From Steroidobacteraceae bacterium (GTDB lineage: Bacteria; Pseudomonadota; Gammaproteobacteria; Steroidobacterales; Steroidobacteraceae), in NCBI GenBank assembly GCA_019187495.1, contig JABAQN010000042.1:62001-126000 (forward strand): a stretch of DNA of 64,000 nt. Reading direction: 5' to 3'. The notes under the pieces were generated by a model that had not been told where the DNA came from, made no database searches, and saw only the letters and a program-made list of their open reading frames with translations. Shown here piece after piece: positions 33,125-41,336 of this stretch; the first letter of the stretch is position 1, and each line of letters opens with the position of its first letter. Made by a program: the position numbers and the translations under genes.

Positions 33125-34027
33125 TCACGCTGCGGGGCTGGCCGTCCAGTCGAAGTCCCGTGGCGGATAGGCCGCGAAGTGCGGCAGTTCGTCCTCGATG
33201 CCGGTCCACGGCGCACGCGAGTCGAAGAAAATGTGCGCGCGCGTGCGCACGCCCGGGTCCGTATCGAGCGTGCCCGCATTGATGTAGGCGCTCGCGCCGA
33301 TTGTCGACGGTGCCGGAGCGCCGCATTCCGCGCAGAAGCTGACGACGTAGCGGGACGCCTCGGGATGCCGCCAGCGGCGGATCGAGGCTTCGCCCGCGAG
33401 GAACCGCAAGCCGCTCGAAGCGCACGCCAGCGCCACGAAATGGCTGCTGCCCGAGCGCTTGCGACAACGCGAGCAATGGCACACCCGCATCGCGAAGGGC
33501 GGCGAGGTGATTTCGAAGGCCACGGCGCCGCAAAGGCAGCTGCCGCGGACGGGAAACTTCGGCGCATGAGCCGCCGTCGGCTCGAGGCGACTCGTGCGCG
33601 GCGGTTCGCCGCTGCGGCTGCATGATGCGGGAAACGCGGGCAGGGCGGCGCTGGCGGGCAACCACGGCAGGTGATCCGCCGTGAACTCGTGCCGGGCCGG
33701 GCGCAGGCCGGAGTGTGAATCGAGGCCGCCGGCCGGAAGCAGCACCGCGGTTCCGTCGCGCCGTTCGGCCGGCAAGCGGCCGGCACAGGTCGCGCAGAAC
33801 GAGCGCACGATTCCGTCCGCGGCGTCGGCGCATACGCGGCGCTGGCTCGCGCCCGACTTCCACTCGACATCCGGCACATCGATCCACGTGCCGAAGCCGA
33901 CGCCGGTTTCCTTCGCACAGGCGCGGCAGTGGCAGTACGCCATATCGCGTGCAGGGCCAGTGGCGGCATAGCGGACCGCGCCGCACAGGCAACTGCCATG
34001 AAGGCTTTCGGTGTGCGAAGCGCCCAT
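33125..34027 (-). CDS. Tandem GFA (glutathione-dependent formaldehyde-activating/CENP-V) domain protein
   Basis: The protein has 300 residues. Two copies of the GFA zinc domain are seen, each opening with GSCLCGAV and continuing with CHCRACAKETG (first) or CHCSRCRKRSG (second), and each with a later C-x-x-C (FCATC, FCAEC). All zinc ligands look intact in both copies. Single-domain relatives are common but rarely characterised; formaldehyde-glutathione addition is known for only some. The second domain is the better match to the family. The start at 34027 (MGASHTESLHGSC) excludes a long upstream open frame that overlaps the neighbour. Confidence 0.82.
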   Translation of the reverse strand: MGASHTESLHGSCLCGAVRYAATGPARDMAYCHCRACAKETGVGFGTWIDVPDVEWKSGASQRRVCADAADGIVRSFCATCAGRLPAERRDGTAVLLPAGGLDSHSGLRPARHEFTADHLPWLPASAALPAFPASCSRSGEPPRTSRLEPTAAHAPKFPVRGSCLCGAVAFEITSPPFAMRVCHCSRCRKRSGSSHFVALACASSGLRFLAGEASIRRWRHPEASRYVVSFCAECGAPAPSTIGASAYINAGTLDTDPGVRTRAHIFFDSRAPWTGIEDELPHFAAYPPRDFDWTASPAA

Positions 34028-34044
34028 GCTTTCGCGGTCGGCCC

Positions 34045-34797
34045 TCAACGCTCGAAGTTCAGCAGCGCGCCGGTGTCTTGCGTGAAATCCCGCCGGCTTC
34101 CCACGATGCGCGTGGCCCGTTCGACGGCCGGCGAACTGTAGGAATAGCAGACGCCCTGGGGCATGCCGTCGCCGATGGCGGGATGATCCCGTTCGGGCGT
34201 CGGCTCGGAGCGGCGCGCCTGGGCCACGAAATAGCCCCGCTGCAGCATGGTTGCGGCCTCGAAGGCGGGGTCGGTGAACGTCTCCCGCGCCCAGGCAAAG
34301 AAACCCTGCATCATGGGTCGGCCGGCGAGCGCCGCGGGTTCGACGATCGCATGTCGCGCGATGATCCACTCGTGCACGGGTTGTCCGTCGCGGCGGATGC
34401 GGGCGCGGGTACGACCTTCGCGCTCGTCGTCGACGGCGATGTCGTAAAGCCGCTCGAAGCCGGCCTCGTCGACGTGGCCGAGCGCGAGCGCGGTCATGTC
34501 CGTCACATGGGTGCAGCTGTAGCGTGTTTCGAGCGCGCGGCGGATATCCGGCATCCCGGCGAGCGAGCGGCCGACGAGGGTCGCGACCAGGAAGCGGCTC
34601 GACTCGGGGCAGGTCGTGAAGGGATGCCGCACGTACTGCGGCTCGATCGCGGTGACCCGCTCGCCATCATGGCGCAGCACGAGGCGGAATGCGTGGTTGC
34701 TGTCCTCGAGGTCGACGTGCACCTCGCGCACCCCGGCCCGGATTCGCACCTGCCGGCGGAAAATACCGCGGCCGTAATCCGGGTTGGGCGGCAGCAC
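34045..34797 (-). CDS. DUF2889-like protein
   Basis: The protein has 250 residues, soluble, with a GTG start 3 bases after the upstream gene's stop. Features are RIRAGVREVHVDLEDSNHAFRLVLRHDG at the front, TCPESSRFLVATLVG, and CTHVTDMTALAL, the pattern I associate with DUF2889 proteins. That family often sits next to acyl-CoA catabolic genes, but no function is known. Tight spacing to the CoA-transferase gene indicates cotranscription. Confidence 0.72.
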   Translation of the reverse strand: MLPPNPDYGRGIFRRQVRIRAGVREVHVDLEDSNHAFRLVLRHDGERVTAIEPQYVRHPFTTCPESSRFLVATLVGRSLAGMPDIRRALETRYSCTHVTDMTALALGHVDEAGFERLYDIAVDDEREGRTRARIRRDGQPVHEWIIARHAIVEPAALAGRPMMQGFFAWARETFTDPAFEAATMLQRGYFVAQARRSEPTPERDHPAIGDGMPQGVCYSYSSPAVERATRIVGSRRDFTQDTGALLNFER

Positions 34798-34800
34798 GGC

Positions 34801-36048
34801 TCAGCCGAACGCGCCCGCCGCCTCGAGCGCGGCGCAACGCGACTCGTCGTAGCCGAGCACGCCGCGCAGCACCTGCCCCGTATGCTCGCCGACCGTCGGC
34901 GCGATGGCGGGCGCAGGCAGTTCCTCACCGACGAACTGCACGGGAAAGCCGAGCATGTCGGCGCCGTGTGTCTCGTGCGGCAGGACCTTGAAGCGTGCCT
35001 TGAACTGCGGGTCGTCGACGATGTTCTCGGGCGTATTCACCGGGGCGATCGGGGTGTTGGCCTCGACGCTGAATCTGAGCCACTCCCCGCTCGTCTTCGT
35101 CTTGAAGATCGTGCGCAGTTCGGCCTGCAGTTCGCGGTTGCCGCGCGCATGGTCGGCATACTTCGAGCCAGGCCATTTCTCGAAGAGATCGATGCGCCCG
35201 ACGGCGGCGCAGAAGTTCTTCCAGAACGCCTGCTCGGAGGCCATGAAGAGCACGTGGCCGTCGCTGGATTCGTACATCTGGTAGCGCACACCCTCGCGCA
35301 TCCCGGCGGTCGCGACCGGGCGGCGCTGGTAGCCGTCGGCCTTGTTGCCGGTGACCACGTCCTCCGGCCGCCGGTAGGCCATGTAGCTCTCGCTGCGGTA
35401 CCAGTCGAAGGCGGCCGCGGCGTCGCTCTGCGCGAGGTCCATGAAGCAGCCCTCGCCGGTGGCCCTGGCCCGCAGCACGCCGGCGAGCACCGCAAGCCCG
35501 CCGAAGAGCGGGGCGGCGTTGATGCCGACGCCGATGTGCTCCGGGATGTAGCAGAAGCCTTCGTCGTCATAGGCGGGTTTGCAGGCGCCCGACCAGGTGT
35601 CGTAGGCGATGCCGTGCGACGGCATGTCCTTGTAGGGGCCCGTCATGCCGTAACCCGAGACCGTGCAGAACACGATCCTGCGGTTGACCTTGCGCAGGTC
35701 CTCGTAGCCGAGGCCGTATTTCGCGAGCGCGCCGGGCTTCGAGGCCTCGATCACGACGTCCGCACCCCTGACGAGATCCCGGTAGATGTCGCGCGCCGCC
35801 TCGGACTTGAGGTTGAGCGTGATGCTCTTCTTGCCGCGGTTCAGGTGGTAATGCATCAGCGAGACGCCCTGGATGATCGGCCAGGTCATTTCGCGGATGT
35901 AATCGCCGGCCGGCGTCTCGACCTTGATCACCTCGGCGCCGAGATCGACGAAGGCGGTCGTGATGGCGGCCGGCCCGAGGATCGAGCTTTCGATCACGCG
36001 CAGGCCGGCCAGTGGTGCGGGTTGCGACACGCAGTGCTCCTCAGCCAC
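34801..36048 (-). CDS. CaiB/BaiF family protein, catalytic Asp not conserved at the usual position
   Basis: The protein has 415 residues. LRVIESSILGPAAITTAFVDLGAEVIKVETP at the N terminus and ATGEGCFMDLAQSDAAA are family features, but the place of the catalytic Asp reads GVGINAAPLFGGLAVL, with Ile or Asn instead. It also has an unusual segment, YDDEGFCYIPEHIGVG, before it. It may use another residue, act with a partner subunit, or not be a transferase. The GTG at 36048 is used; a second GTG at 36030 also fits. Six bases separate it from the upstream amidohydrolase gene. Confidence 0.82.
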   Translation of the reverse strand: MAEEHCVSQPAPLAGLRVIESSILGPAAITTAFVDLGAEVIKVETPAGDYIREMTWPIIQGVSLMHYHLNRGKKSITLNLKSEAARDIYRDLVRGADVVIEASKPGALAKYGLGYEDLRKVNRRIVFCTVSGYGMTGPYKDMPSHGIAYDTWSGACKPAYDDEGFCYIPEHIGVGINAAPLFGGLAVLAGVLRARATGEGCFMDLAQSDAAAAFDWYRSESYMAYRRPEDVVTGNKADGYQRRPVATAGMREGVRYQMYESSDGHVLFMASEQAFWKNFCAAVGRIDLFEKWPGSKYADHARGNRELQAELRTIFKTKTSGEWLRFSVEANTPIAPVNTPENIVDDPQFKARFKVLPHETHGADMLGFPVQFVGEELPAPAIAPTVGEHTGQVLRGVLGYDESRCAALEAAGAFG

Positions 36049-36054
36049 GAACGC

Positions 36055-37038
36055 TCATTTGGCCGGTTTCTTGATGCGCTTGGCGGGACTGATGCCGGTG
36101 AGCCTCGCGAGGTTGAGGCCGAGGATCTTCGCCTTGTCCTCGTCCGTCACTTCGGCGTAGCCCCACTTCTCCTGCAGTTCCTCGGGCATCTTCAGGTTCT
36201 TGATGTAATCGACCACGCGCGGCAGGTCGTCGAAAGGCAGGTCGAAGCCGAGCACGATCTTGTCGGCCGGCACCCACTGCAGCGCCGTGCCGATCACGTG
36301 GTAGCCGCGATACGGCGAACGCTGGTACCAGCCGAAGATGCCGGACAGGCTCATGTAGAGGTTCTTGTGCTTGCCGCACAGGCCGATCAGTTCCTCGGTG
36401 TACGGCCAGCCGGCGTGATACGCGATCATCTTGAGATCGGGGAAGGCGAGCGCGACGTCGTCGAGCTGCGTCGGATGGCAGTGGCTGTTCGGCTGCGGGC
36501 ACACGTAGCTCACGCCCGTGTGCAGCGTCAGCGTGACGCCGAGCTCCTGGGCCTTCTCGTAGAAGGGCCACAGGCGCCGGTCATTGATCGGGCCGTCGTC
36601 CTCGGGCTGGTAGACCTTGAATATCCGCGCATCCTTTTCCTTCGCGAGATACTCGAGTTCCCAGTTCGCGTGCTTGATGCCGCGACGGATGATCGGGCCG
36701 ACGTTCGCCTCGAGGTACATGCGATCCTTGTACGGCTCGATCTGCTGCATCATGAAGCCGTTGGTCGAGAAGGAGACGACGCCGCCGGTGATGTCCATCA
36801 TCGGCTCGCGCAGGCAGAACGCCACGTCGACGCCGGCCTTGTCCATGTAAGGCGCGAGTTCGCTCGCGACCGGCGCCGGCCAGGGATCATCCAGGCTGCG
36901 TCCGGACCAGGCGCGCAGCACGCCGCTCACGCTCGAATGGAAATGCTGCATGCCGGGGTAATAGCCGATTTCGCTCATGGTCTGCACGTTCATGAAGTGA
37001 AATTCGGTCATCGCGACGAAGAAGTCTTTGGTGCTCAT
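36055..37038 (-). CDS. Amidohydrolase_2 family protein (decarboxylase/hydrolase type)
   Basis: The protein has 327 residues. TIM-barrel metal motifs of the ACMSD/2,3-dihydroxybenzoate-decarboxylase group are seen in LTLHTGVSYVCPQPNSHCHP and AYHAGWPYTEELIGLC, with the late acidic site in VLGFDLPFDD. The first-strand HxH normally near residue 15 is not obvious (EFHFMNVQ is the nearest). These enzymes decarboxylate or hydrolyse aromatic and cyclic acids. It heads the leftward operon ending at 33125. Confidence 0.82.
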   Translation of the reverse strand: MSTKDFFVAMTEFHFMNVQTMSEIGYYPGMQHFHSSVSGVLRAWSGRSLDDPWPAPVASELAPYMDKAGVDVAFCLREPMMDITGGVVSFSTNGFMMQQIEPYKDRMYLEANVGPIIRRGIKHANWELEYLAKEKDARIFKVYQPEDDGPINDRRLWPFYEKAQELGVTLTLHTGVSYVCPQPNSHCHPTQLDDVALAFPDLKMIAYHAGWPYTEELIGLCGKHKNLYMSLSGIFGWYQRSPYRGYHVIGTALQWVPADKIVLGFDLPFDDLPRVVDYIKNLKMPEELQEKWGYAEVTDEDKAKILGLNLARLTGISPAKRIKKPAK

Positions 37039-37098
37039 GAATTGGGTCCTGCGTGGGGAATCATTCGAGACTAGCAGATCGGGCGGCCGCGGCCGGCG

Positions 37099-37773
37099 CT
37101 ACGGCTGCGAAACACCCGTGATCCGGATGCCGGATGCGGGCACCTTGTAGCGCTGGTTGATCGCGATCAGCACCGACGTCAGCGCCTCGGCGACCACGGA
37201 GTTGGCGAGTACGCCGGCGTTCCAGGCGCCGAGGCCGATGGCCTTCGCAAGCCCGATCACGGTGTCCGCCGCCGCGCGGTCGTTGCTGCAGACCAGCACT
37301 TCGCATTCGATGACGTGATCGGGATCCTTGAGATGGTGTGCCGAGATGTTCTGGAACGCGGAGACCACCTTCACCTCATCGCCGAGGAGCTCCTGGATGG
37401 CCTCGACGGCGGAGCGACCTCCCGGCAGCTGGACCCGGCTCACCTTGGGCGGCACGAGCGGCACCGTGACGTCGACCAGGATCTTGCCGGCAAGCGCCGG
37501 GCGCACTTCCTCGATCGTTGGCCGTTGCGCCGCGAACGGCACGGTCAGCACGACGATGGCCGCCGCCGCGGCCGCCGCGGGGTTGTCGAGCCCCCGGACC
37601 GCGTCGCGGCCGAGCGCCGCGTTGATTTCCTGCGCCGCCTGGGCCGCCCGCTCGGCGGAGCGGCTGCCGATGATCACGGGGTACCCGGCGTGCGCCCAGC
37701 GAAAGGCGAGGCCGCTGCCTTCCTTGCCCGAGCCACCGAGCACGGCGATGATCGGACGCGATTCAGTCTGCAT
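37099..37773 (-). CDS. npdG: F420H2:NADP+ oxidoreductase (NpdG-like F420 reductase)
   Basis: The protein has 224 residues, the size of archaeal and actinobacterial enzymes. The NADP-binding start is IAVLGGSGKEGSGLAFRWA, followed by the phosphate-binding VIIGSRS at 34-40. The family segment VDVTVPLVPP continues to SAFQNISAHHL, and the C-terminal part has GVLANSVVAEALTSVLI and SGIRITGV. It exchanges hydride between F420 and NADP(H) and so recycles F420H2 in the cytoplasm. I took the ATG at 37773; a longer frame from 37851 overlaps the divergent promoter. The gene shares its divergent gap with an SDR gene and lies in the catabolic island, 18 kb from cofED. Confidence 0.85.
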   Translation of the reverse strand: MQTESRPIIAVLGGSGKEGSGLAFRWAHAGYPVIIGSRSAERAAQAAQEINAALGRDAVRGLDNPAAAAAAAIVVLTVPFAAQRPTIEEVRPALAGKILVDVTVPLVPPKVSRVQLPGGRSAVEAIQELLGDEVKVVSAFQNISAHHLKDPDHVIECEVLVCSNDRAAADTVIGLAKAIGLGAWNAGVLANSVVAEALTSVLIAINQRYKVPASGIRITGVSQP

Positions 37774-37832
37774 GCGAGCTGCTCCTCCCCGTGGAGACGC
37801 TGGTATAACAAGCCGCGCCGCCAGCGTCCTCG

Positions 37833-37842
37833 TCCGTTGGGA
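37833..37842. promoter_or_regulatory. Candidate operator, TCC-N4-GGA with a full right arm
   Basis: TCCGTTGGGA followed by CGACGC at 37843-37848, so the right half reads GGACGACGC, the mirror image of GCGTCGTCC. It lies 59 bases before the npdG-like start and 63 bases before the SDR start. Confidence 0.55.
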
Positions 37843-37905
37843 CGACGCCACTGGACGGGTATCCTGTCAGGCTCCCGGCGCACTCGCCATAGCAGGGGAA
37901 GCACG

Positions 37906-38733
37906 ATGAGATTCGCGAACAGGGTGGCCGTGGTGACCGGGGCGGGGCAGGGCATGGGCCGCGCGATCGCGCAGCGGCTCGCGCGCGAGGGAGCACGCGT
38001 CGTCGCGATCGACATGAACGAAGCGAGCGTTCGCGAAACGATCGAGCAGGCCGGGGGCGAAGCGGCCGGCATGGCACAGGTCTGCAACATCGCCGACAGC
38101 GCGGCCGTGAAGCGCCTGTTCGAGGTCGTGGACGCGAAATACGGCCGGCTCGATGCGCTGGTCAACAACGCCGGCATCGGCAGCGCCAGGGGTGACGGCT
38201 TCAACAAGCTCATGGCCCGCATGGCCGAGCGCGGCCAGCAACTGGCCCGTGGCGAGACGCCGACCGTCTATCCCGACATCACGATCGACATGGAAGACGA
38301 GGGCTGGCACGGGGTGCTGAACGTGAACCTCAACGGCACGTTCTATTGCACCCGCGAGGCACTGCGCCTGATGATCAGGCACGGGATCAAGGGCGCCATC
38401 GTCAATATCTCGAGCACCTCGGCGCTGTCGGGCGAAGGCGCACCCCATTACGCGGCCTCGAAGGCGGCGCTCGTCGGCATGGTGCGCAGCATGGCGCGCG
38501 AACTCGGCCCGCGCGGCATCCGGATCAACAACGTGATGCCGGGCGCAGTCGAGACGCCGATCCTGAAGAACGTCTCGGCGGAATGGAAGGCGCAGATGAT
38601 TGCCGCGATTCCGCTCGGCCGCATCGCCGAGCCGACCGACATCGCATCCGTCGTGGCATTCCTTGCCTCGGACGACGCGGCCATGATCACTGGCGCCGAC
38701 ATCGTCGCGAATGGCGGCTCGTACTTCAAGTGA
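37906..38733 (+). CDS. Short-chain dehydrogenase/reductase (SDR)
   Basis: The protein has 275 residues: NAD(P)-binding VVTGAGQGMGRAIAQRLA, NNAG at ~86-89, catalytic Ser in NISSTSALSG and YAASK with Tyr and Lys. An insert of about 30 residues (DGFNKLMARMAERGQQLARG) after NNAGIGSA gives it a larger substrate loop than usual. Probable alcohol/ketone oxidation of a 3-hydroxyacyl-CoA or ring hydroxyl. It is first in a rightward operon of redox genes. Confidence 0.92.
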   Translation: MRFANRVAVVTGAGQGMGRAIAQRLAREGARVVAIDMNEASVRETIEQAGGEAAGMAQVCNIADSAAVKRLFEVVDAKYGRLDALVNNAGIGSARGDGFNKLMARMAERGQQLARGETPTVYPDITIDMEDEGWHGVLNVNLNGTFYCTREALRLMIRHGIKGAIVNISSTSALSGEGAPHYAASKAALVGMVRSMARELGPRGIRINNVMPGAVETPILKNVSAEWKAQMIAAIPLGRIAEPTDIASVVAFLASDDAAMITGADIVANGGSYFK

Positions 38734-38743
38734 GGAGATACGC

Positions 38744-39526
38744 ATGACTGGTCGTCTCGAAGGGAAAGTCGCCTTCATCACCGGAGGCGGTTCCGGCATC
38801 GGCGAGGCCACCGCGCATCGCTTCGCCGAGGAGCAGGCCACCGTGGTCATCTGCGGCCGGCGCAAGGACATGGTCGAAGGCGTCGCCGCCGCGATCCGCG
38901 CCAAGGGCGGCAAGGCGGAGGCCGTGCAGGTCGACGTCAGCGACGAGGCGCAGTACACCGGCGCGATCAACGATGCCGCGCAGCGCCTCGGGCACCTCGA
39001 CATCCTGGTGAACAACGCGATGGCCTATTCCGTCGGGCCCATCGAACGCACGTCGACGCCGGATTGGCACTCGAATTTCTCGACCACCGTCGACGGCACG
39101 TTCTGGGGCACGCGCGCCGCGATGCAGCTGATGCAGAAGCAGGGCACGGGCGGATCGATCGTGAATGTGTCGTCGATCTGCGCGCTGTTCGGCGCCGCCT
39201 ACATGGCCGGCTACAGTGCCGCGAAGGCCGCCATCATCAATTTTTCCCGCGCGGTGGCGGCGGAAGGCGGGGCGCGCAATATCCGTTGCAACGTCGTGAT
39301 TCCGGGCACCATCGAAACCCCGCCGATGGCCGGGATGCTGAAGGACGAGGAGGCGCGCCGCAAGACCGGGAAACTGATCCCGATGCGCCGCGTCGGCCAG
39401 CCGCTCGAGGTGGCCAACGCGATTCTTTTCCTGGCGTCGGATGAGGCCTCGTACGTCAACGGGGCAGCGCTGTCGGTCGACGGCGGCCAGGCATCCACGC
39501 TGGTCATCGCCGCGGCGCTCGACTGA
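38744..39526 (+). CDS. Short-chain dehydrogenase/reductase (SDR)
   Basis: The protein has 260 residues: FITGGGSGIGEATAHRFA, VNNAM, catalytic Ser in NVSSICALFG and YSAAK. Canonical length and complete catalytic Ser-Tyr-Lys set. GAGGAG-like ribosome site 10 bases after the previous stop. The substrate is unknown; the tandem with another SDR of different sequence suggests two separate oxidation steps. Confidence 0.92.
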   Translation: MTGRLEGKVAFITGGGSGIGEATAHRFAEEQATVVICGRRKDMVEGVAAAIRAKGGKAEAVQVDVSDEAQYTGAINDAAQRLGHLDILVNNAMAYSVGPIERTSTPDWHSNFSTTVDGTFWGTRAAMQLMQKQGTGGSIVNVSSICALFGAAYMAGYSAAKAAIINFSRAVAAEGGARNIRCNVVIPGTIETPPMAGMLKDEEARRKTGKLIPMRRVGQPLEVANAILFLASDEASYVNGAALSVDGGQASTLVIAAALD

Positions 39527-39533
39527 GGTCGCC

Positions 39534-40163
39534 ATGAGCGATACGCAGCTGTCGGCGCGCGTCGATCGCCTCGAGTCGATCGAGGAAATCCGCCAGCTCG
39601 CCGCGAAATACTCCCTGTCACTCGACATGCGCGATCTCGATGCGCACGTGAACCTGTTCGCGCCCGACATCCGCGTCACCCGCGAACAGGTCGGCCGCGC
39701 CCACCTCAAGGCCTGGCTCGACGACACGCTGCGCAACCAGTTCACCGGCACGTCGCATCACCTCGGCCAGCACATCATCGAGTTCAGCGACCCGGACCAC
39801 GCGCTCGGCGTCGTGTACTCGAAGAACGAGCACGAGTGCGGCGCCGAGTGGGTGATCATGCAGATGCTCTACTGGGACGACTATGTGCGCATCGGGGGTC
39901 GCTGGTATTTCCGGCGCCGGCTGCCCTGCTATTGGTATGCCACGGACCTCAACAAGCCGCCGCTCGGCGACATGAAAATGCGCTGGCCGGGGCGCGAGCC
40001 CTATGACGGGGCGTACCACGACCTGTTCCCGTCCTGGAAGGAATTCTGGGCGGCGCGGCCGGACAAGGACAAGCTGCCCGAGGTGGCGGCGCCGGCGCCG
40101 CTCGAGCGCTTCCTCGAAGCCCTGCGGCGCGGGGCGCCCAATCCGAAAATCCGGGTTCGTTGA
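39534..40163 (+). CDS. NTF2/SnoaL-like protein
   Basis: The protein has 209 residues. An NTF2-like cone fold is indicated by SIEEIRQLAAKYSLSLDMRDLDAHVNLFAPDI followed by HHLGQHIIEFSDPDHALGVVYSKNEHEC and the aromatic strand WVIMQMLYWDDYVRIGGRWYF. A C-terminal extension past residue 150 is rich in Pro, Trp and Lys. Such proteins serve as small isomerases, hydrolases or dehydratases in ring catabolism; which reaction is not readable. It is tightly linked to the SDR gene and to the ene-reductase gene 1 base later. Confidence 0.8.
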   Translation: MSDTQLSARVDRLESIEEIRQLAAKYSLSLDMRDLDAHVNLFAPDIRVTREQVGRAHLKAWLDDTLRNQFTGTSHHLGQHIIEFSDPDHALGVVYSKNEHECGAEWVIMQMLYWDDYVRIGGRWYFRRRLPCYWYATDLNKPPLGDMKMRWPGREPYDGAYHDLFPSWKEFWAARPDKDKLPEVAAPAPLERFLEALRRGAPNPKIRVR

Positions 40164-40164
40164 G

Positions 40165-41226
40165 ATGACCGGCCTTTTCGATCCCCTGCAGCTCGGCGCG
40201 ATCGCACTCCCGAACCGCATCGTCATGGCGCCGATGACCCGCTCGCGATCCGACGCGCAGTCGGTACCGACGCCGATCATGGTCGAGTATTACCGGCAGC
40301 GTGCCACGGCGGGACTGATCGTCTCCGAAGGCATCGCGCCGTCCCGCCACGGCATCGGCTACTGCCGCACGCCGGGCATCTACAACGCGGAGCAGGTCGC
40401 GGCATGGCGCCAGGTGACCGATGCGGTGCACGCCGCCGGCGGGCGCATCGTCGCGCAGCTGATGCACTGCGGCCGCATCGGGGCGCGTTTCAACAAGGCG
40501 CCGGACGCCGAGACCGTGGCGCCGTCGGCGGTGCGCGCGGCCGGCAGGATCTTTACCGATGTCGCGGGGATGCAGGAGCAGGAGGTGCCGCGGGCGCTCG
40601 CGACCGGCGAGATCGCCGGTGTCGTCGAAGAGTATGCCGCCGCCACCCGCCATTCGCTCGAGGCCGGCTTCGACGGTGTCGAGCTGCATTGCACCAGCGG
40701 TTATCTCCCGATGCAGTTCATGGCGGTGAACAGCAACCAGCGCACCGATGCCTACGGGGGCACGGCGGAGAATCGCACCCGCTTCGTGGTCGAGACGCTC
40801 GAGGCCATGACCGGTGCAGCCGCCGGCCGCGTCGCGATGCGCATCTGCCCGGGCAATCCGTTCAACGACGTGCACGACCCGGACCCGACGGAAACGTATC
40901 GGGCGCTGCTGTCCCGCATCGCCCACTTGGGGCTCGCCTACCTGCACGTGATCCGCTCCCCGCACCGCGATCTCGACGCCTTCGCCCTCGCGCGCGAGCA
41001 CTTCAGCGGGCCGCTCATCCTCAATGATGGTTTCGATGGCGCATCTGCGGCACGGGCACTGGCCGACGGCAAGGGCGCCGCCGTGTCGTTCGCGCGGCAC
41101 TACATCGGCAACCCGGATCTCGCGCGCCGGTTGCGCGAGGGCCTGCCGCTCGCGGGCTTTGACTCGAAGACCATCTACACGCCGGGCGAGGCCGGCTATA
41201 TCGACTATCCCTTCGCCGCTTCCTGA
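40165..41226 (+). CDS. Old yellow enzyme-type NADH:flavin oxidoreductase (ene-reductase)
   Basis: The protein has 353 residues. OYE TIM-barrel motifs: LFDPLQLGAIALPNRIVMAPMTRSRS, HGIGYCRTPGIYN, a QLMHCGRIG active-site strand (usually QLWHxGR), the substrate-binding GFDGVELHCTSGYLPMQF (usually HGAxGY) and NENRT-like TAENRTRF. Met for Trp and CTS for the usual GAN/GAH differ from typical ene-reductases and may change the pocket. It reduces activated C=C bonds such as enones using FMN. Confidence 0.9.
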   Translation: MTGLFDPLQLGAIALPNRIVMAPMTRSRSDAQSVPTPIMVEYYRQRATAGLIVSEGIAPSRHGIGYCRTPGIYNAEQVAAWRQVTDAVHAAGGRIVAQLMHCGRIGARFNKAPDAETVAPSAVRAAGRIFTDVAGMQEQEVPRALATGEIAGVVEEYAAATRHSLEAGFDGVELHCTSGYLPMQFMAVNSNQRTDAYGGTAENRTRFVVETLEAMTGAAAGRVAMRICPGNPFNDVHDPDPTETYRALLSRIAHLGLAYLHVIRSPHRDLDAFALAREHFSGPLILNDGFDGASAARALADGKGAAVSFARHYIGNPDLARRLREGLPLAGFDSKTIYTPGEAGYIDYPFAAS

Positions 41227-41246
41227 GGCGTGATTCGGCTCACGGC

Positions 41247-41268
41247 GCGTCGTCCGTTCGGATGATGC
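41247..41268. promoter_or_regulatory. Candidate operator, 22-base inverted repeat
   Basis: GCGTCGTCC, spacer GTTC, GGATGATGC: both halves match GCRTCRTCC and its complement, making this the most complete copy of the family. It lies in the 110-base gap before the TonB receptor gene, ending 68 bases before the start codon. Confidence 0.62.
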
Positions 41269-41336
41269 GGCGCTCGATGCCGTCACGCATGTTGCGCGCC
41301 GGCTCCACACGAGCCCCATTACCGGAGAACTCCCAG

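Noticed and set aside
33715-37074. Long plus-strand open frame of about 1100 codons
   Set aside because: It runs antisense through five minus-strand genes with recognisable domains; its Arg/Ala/His-rich translation has no family features. GC-rich codon bias leaves such shadow frames open.
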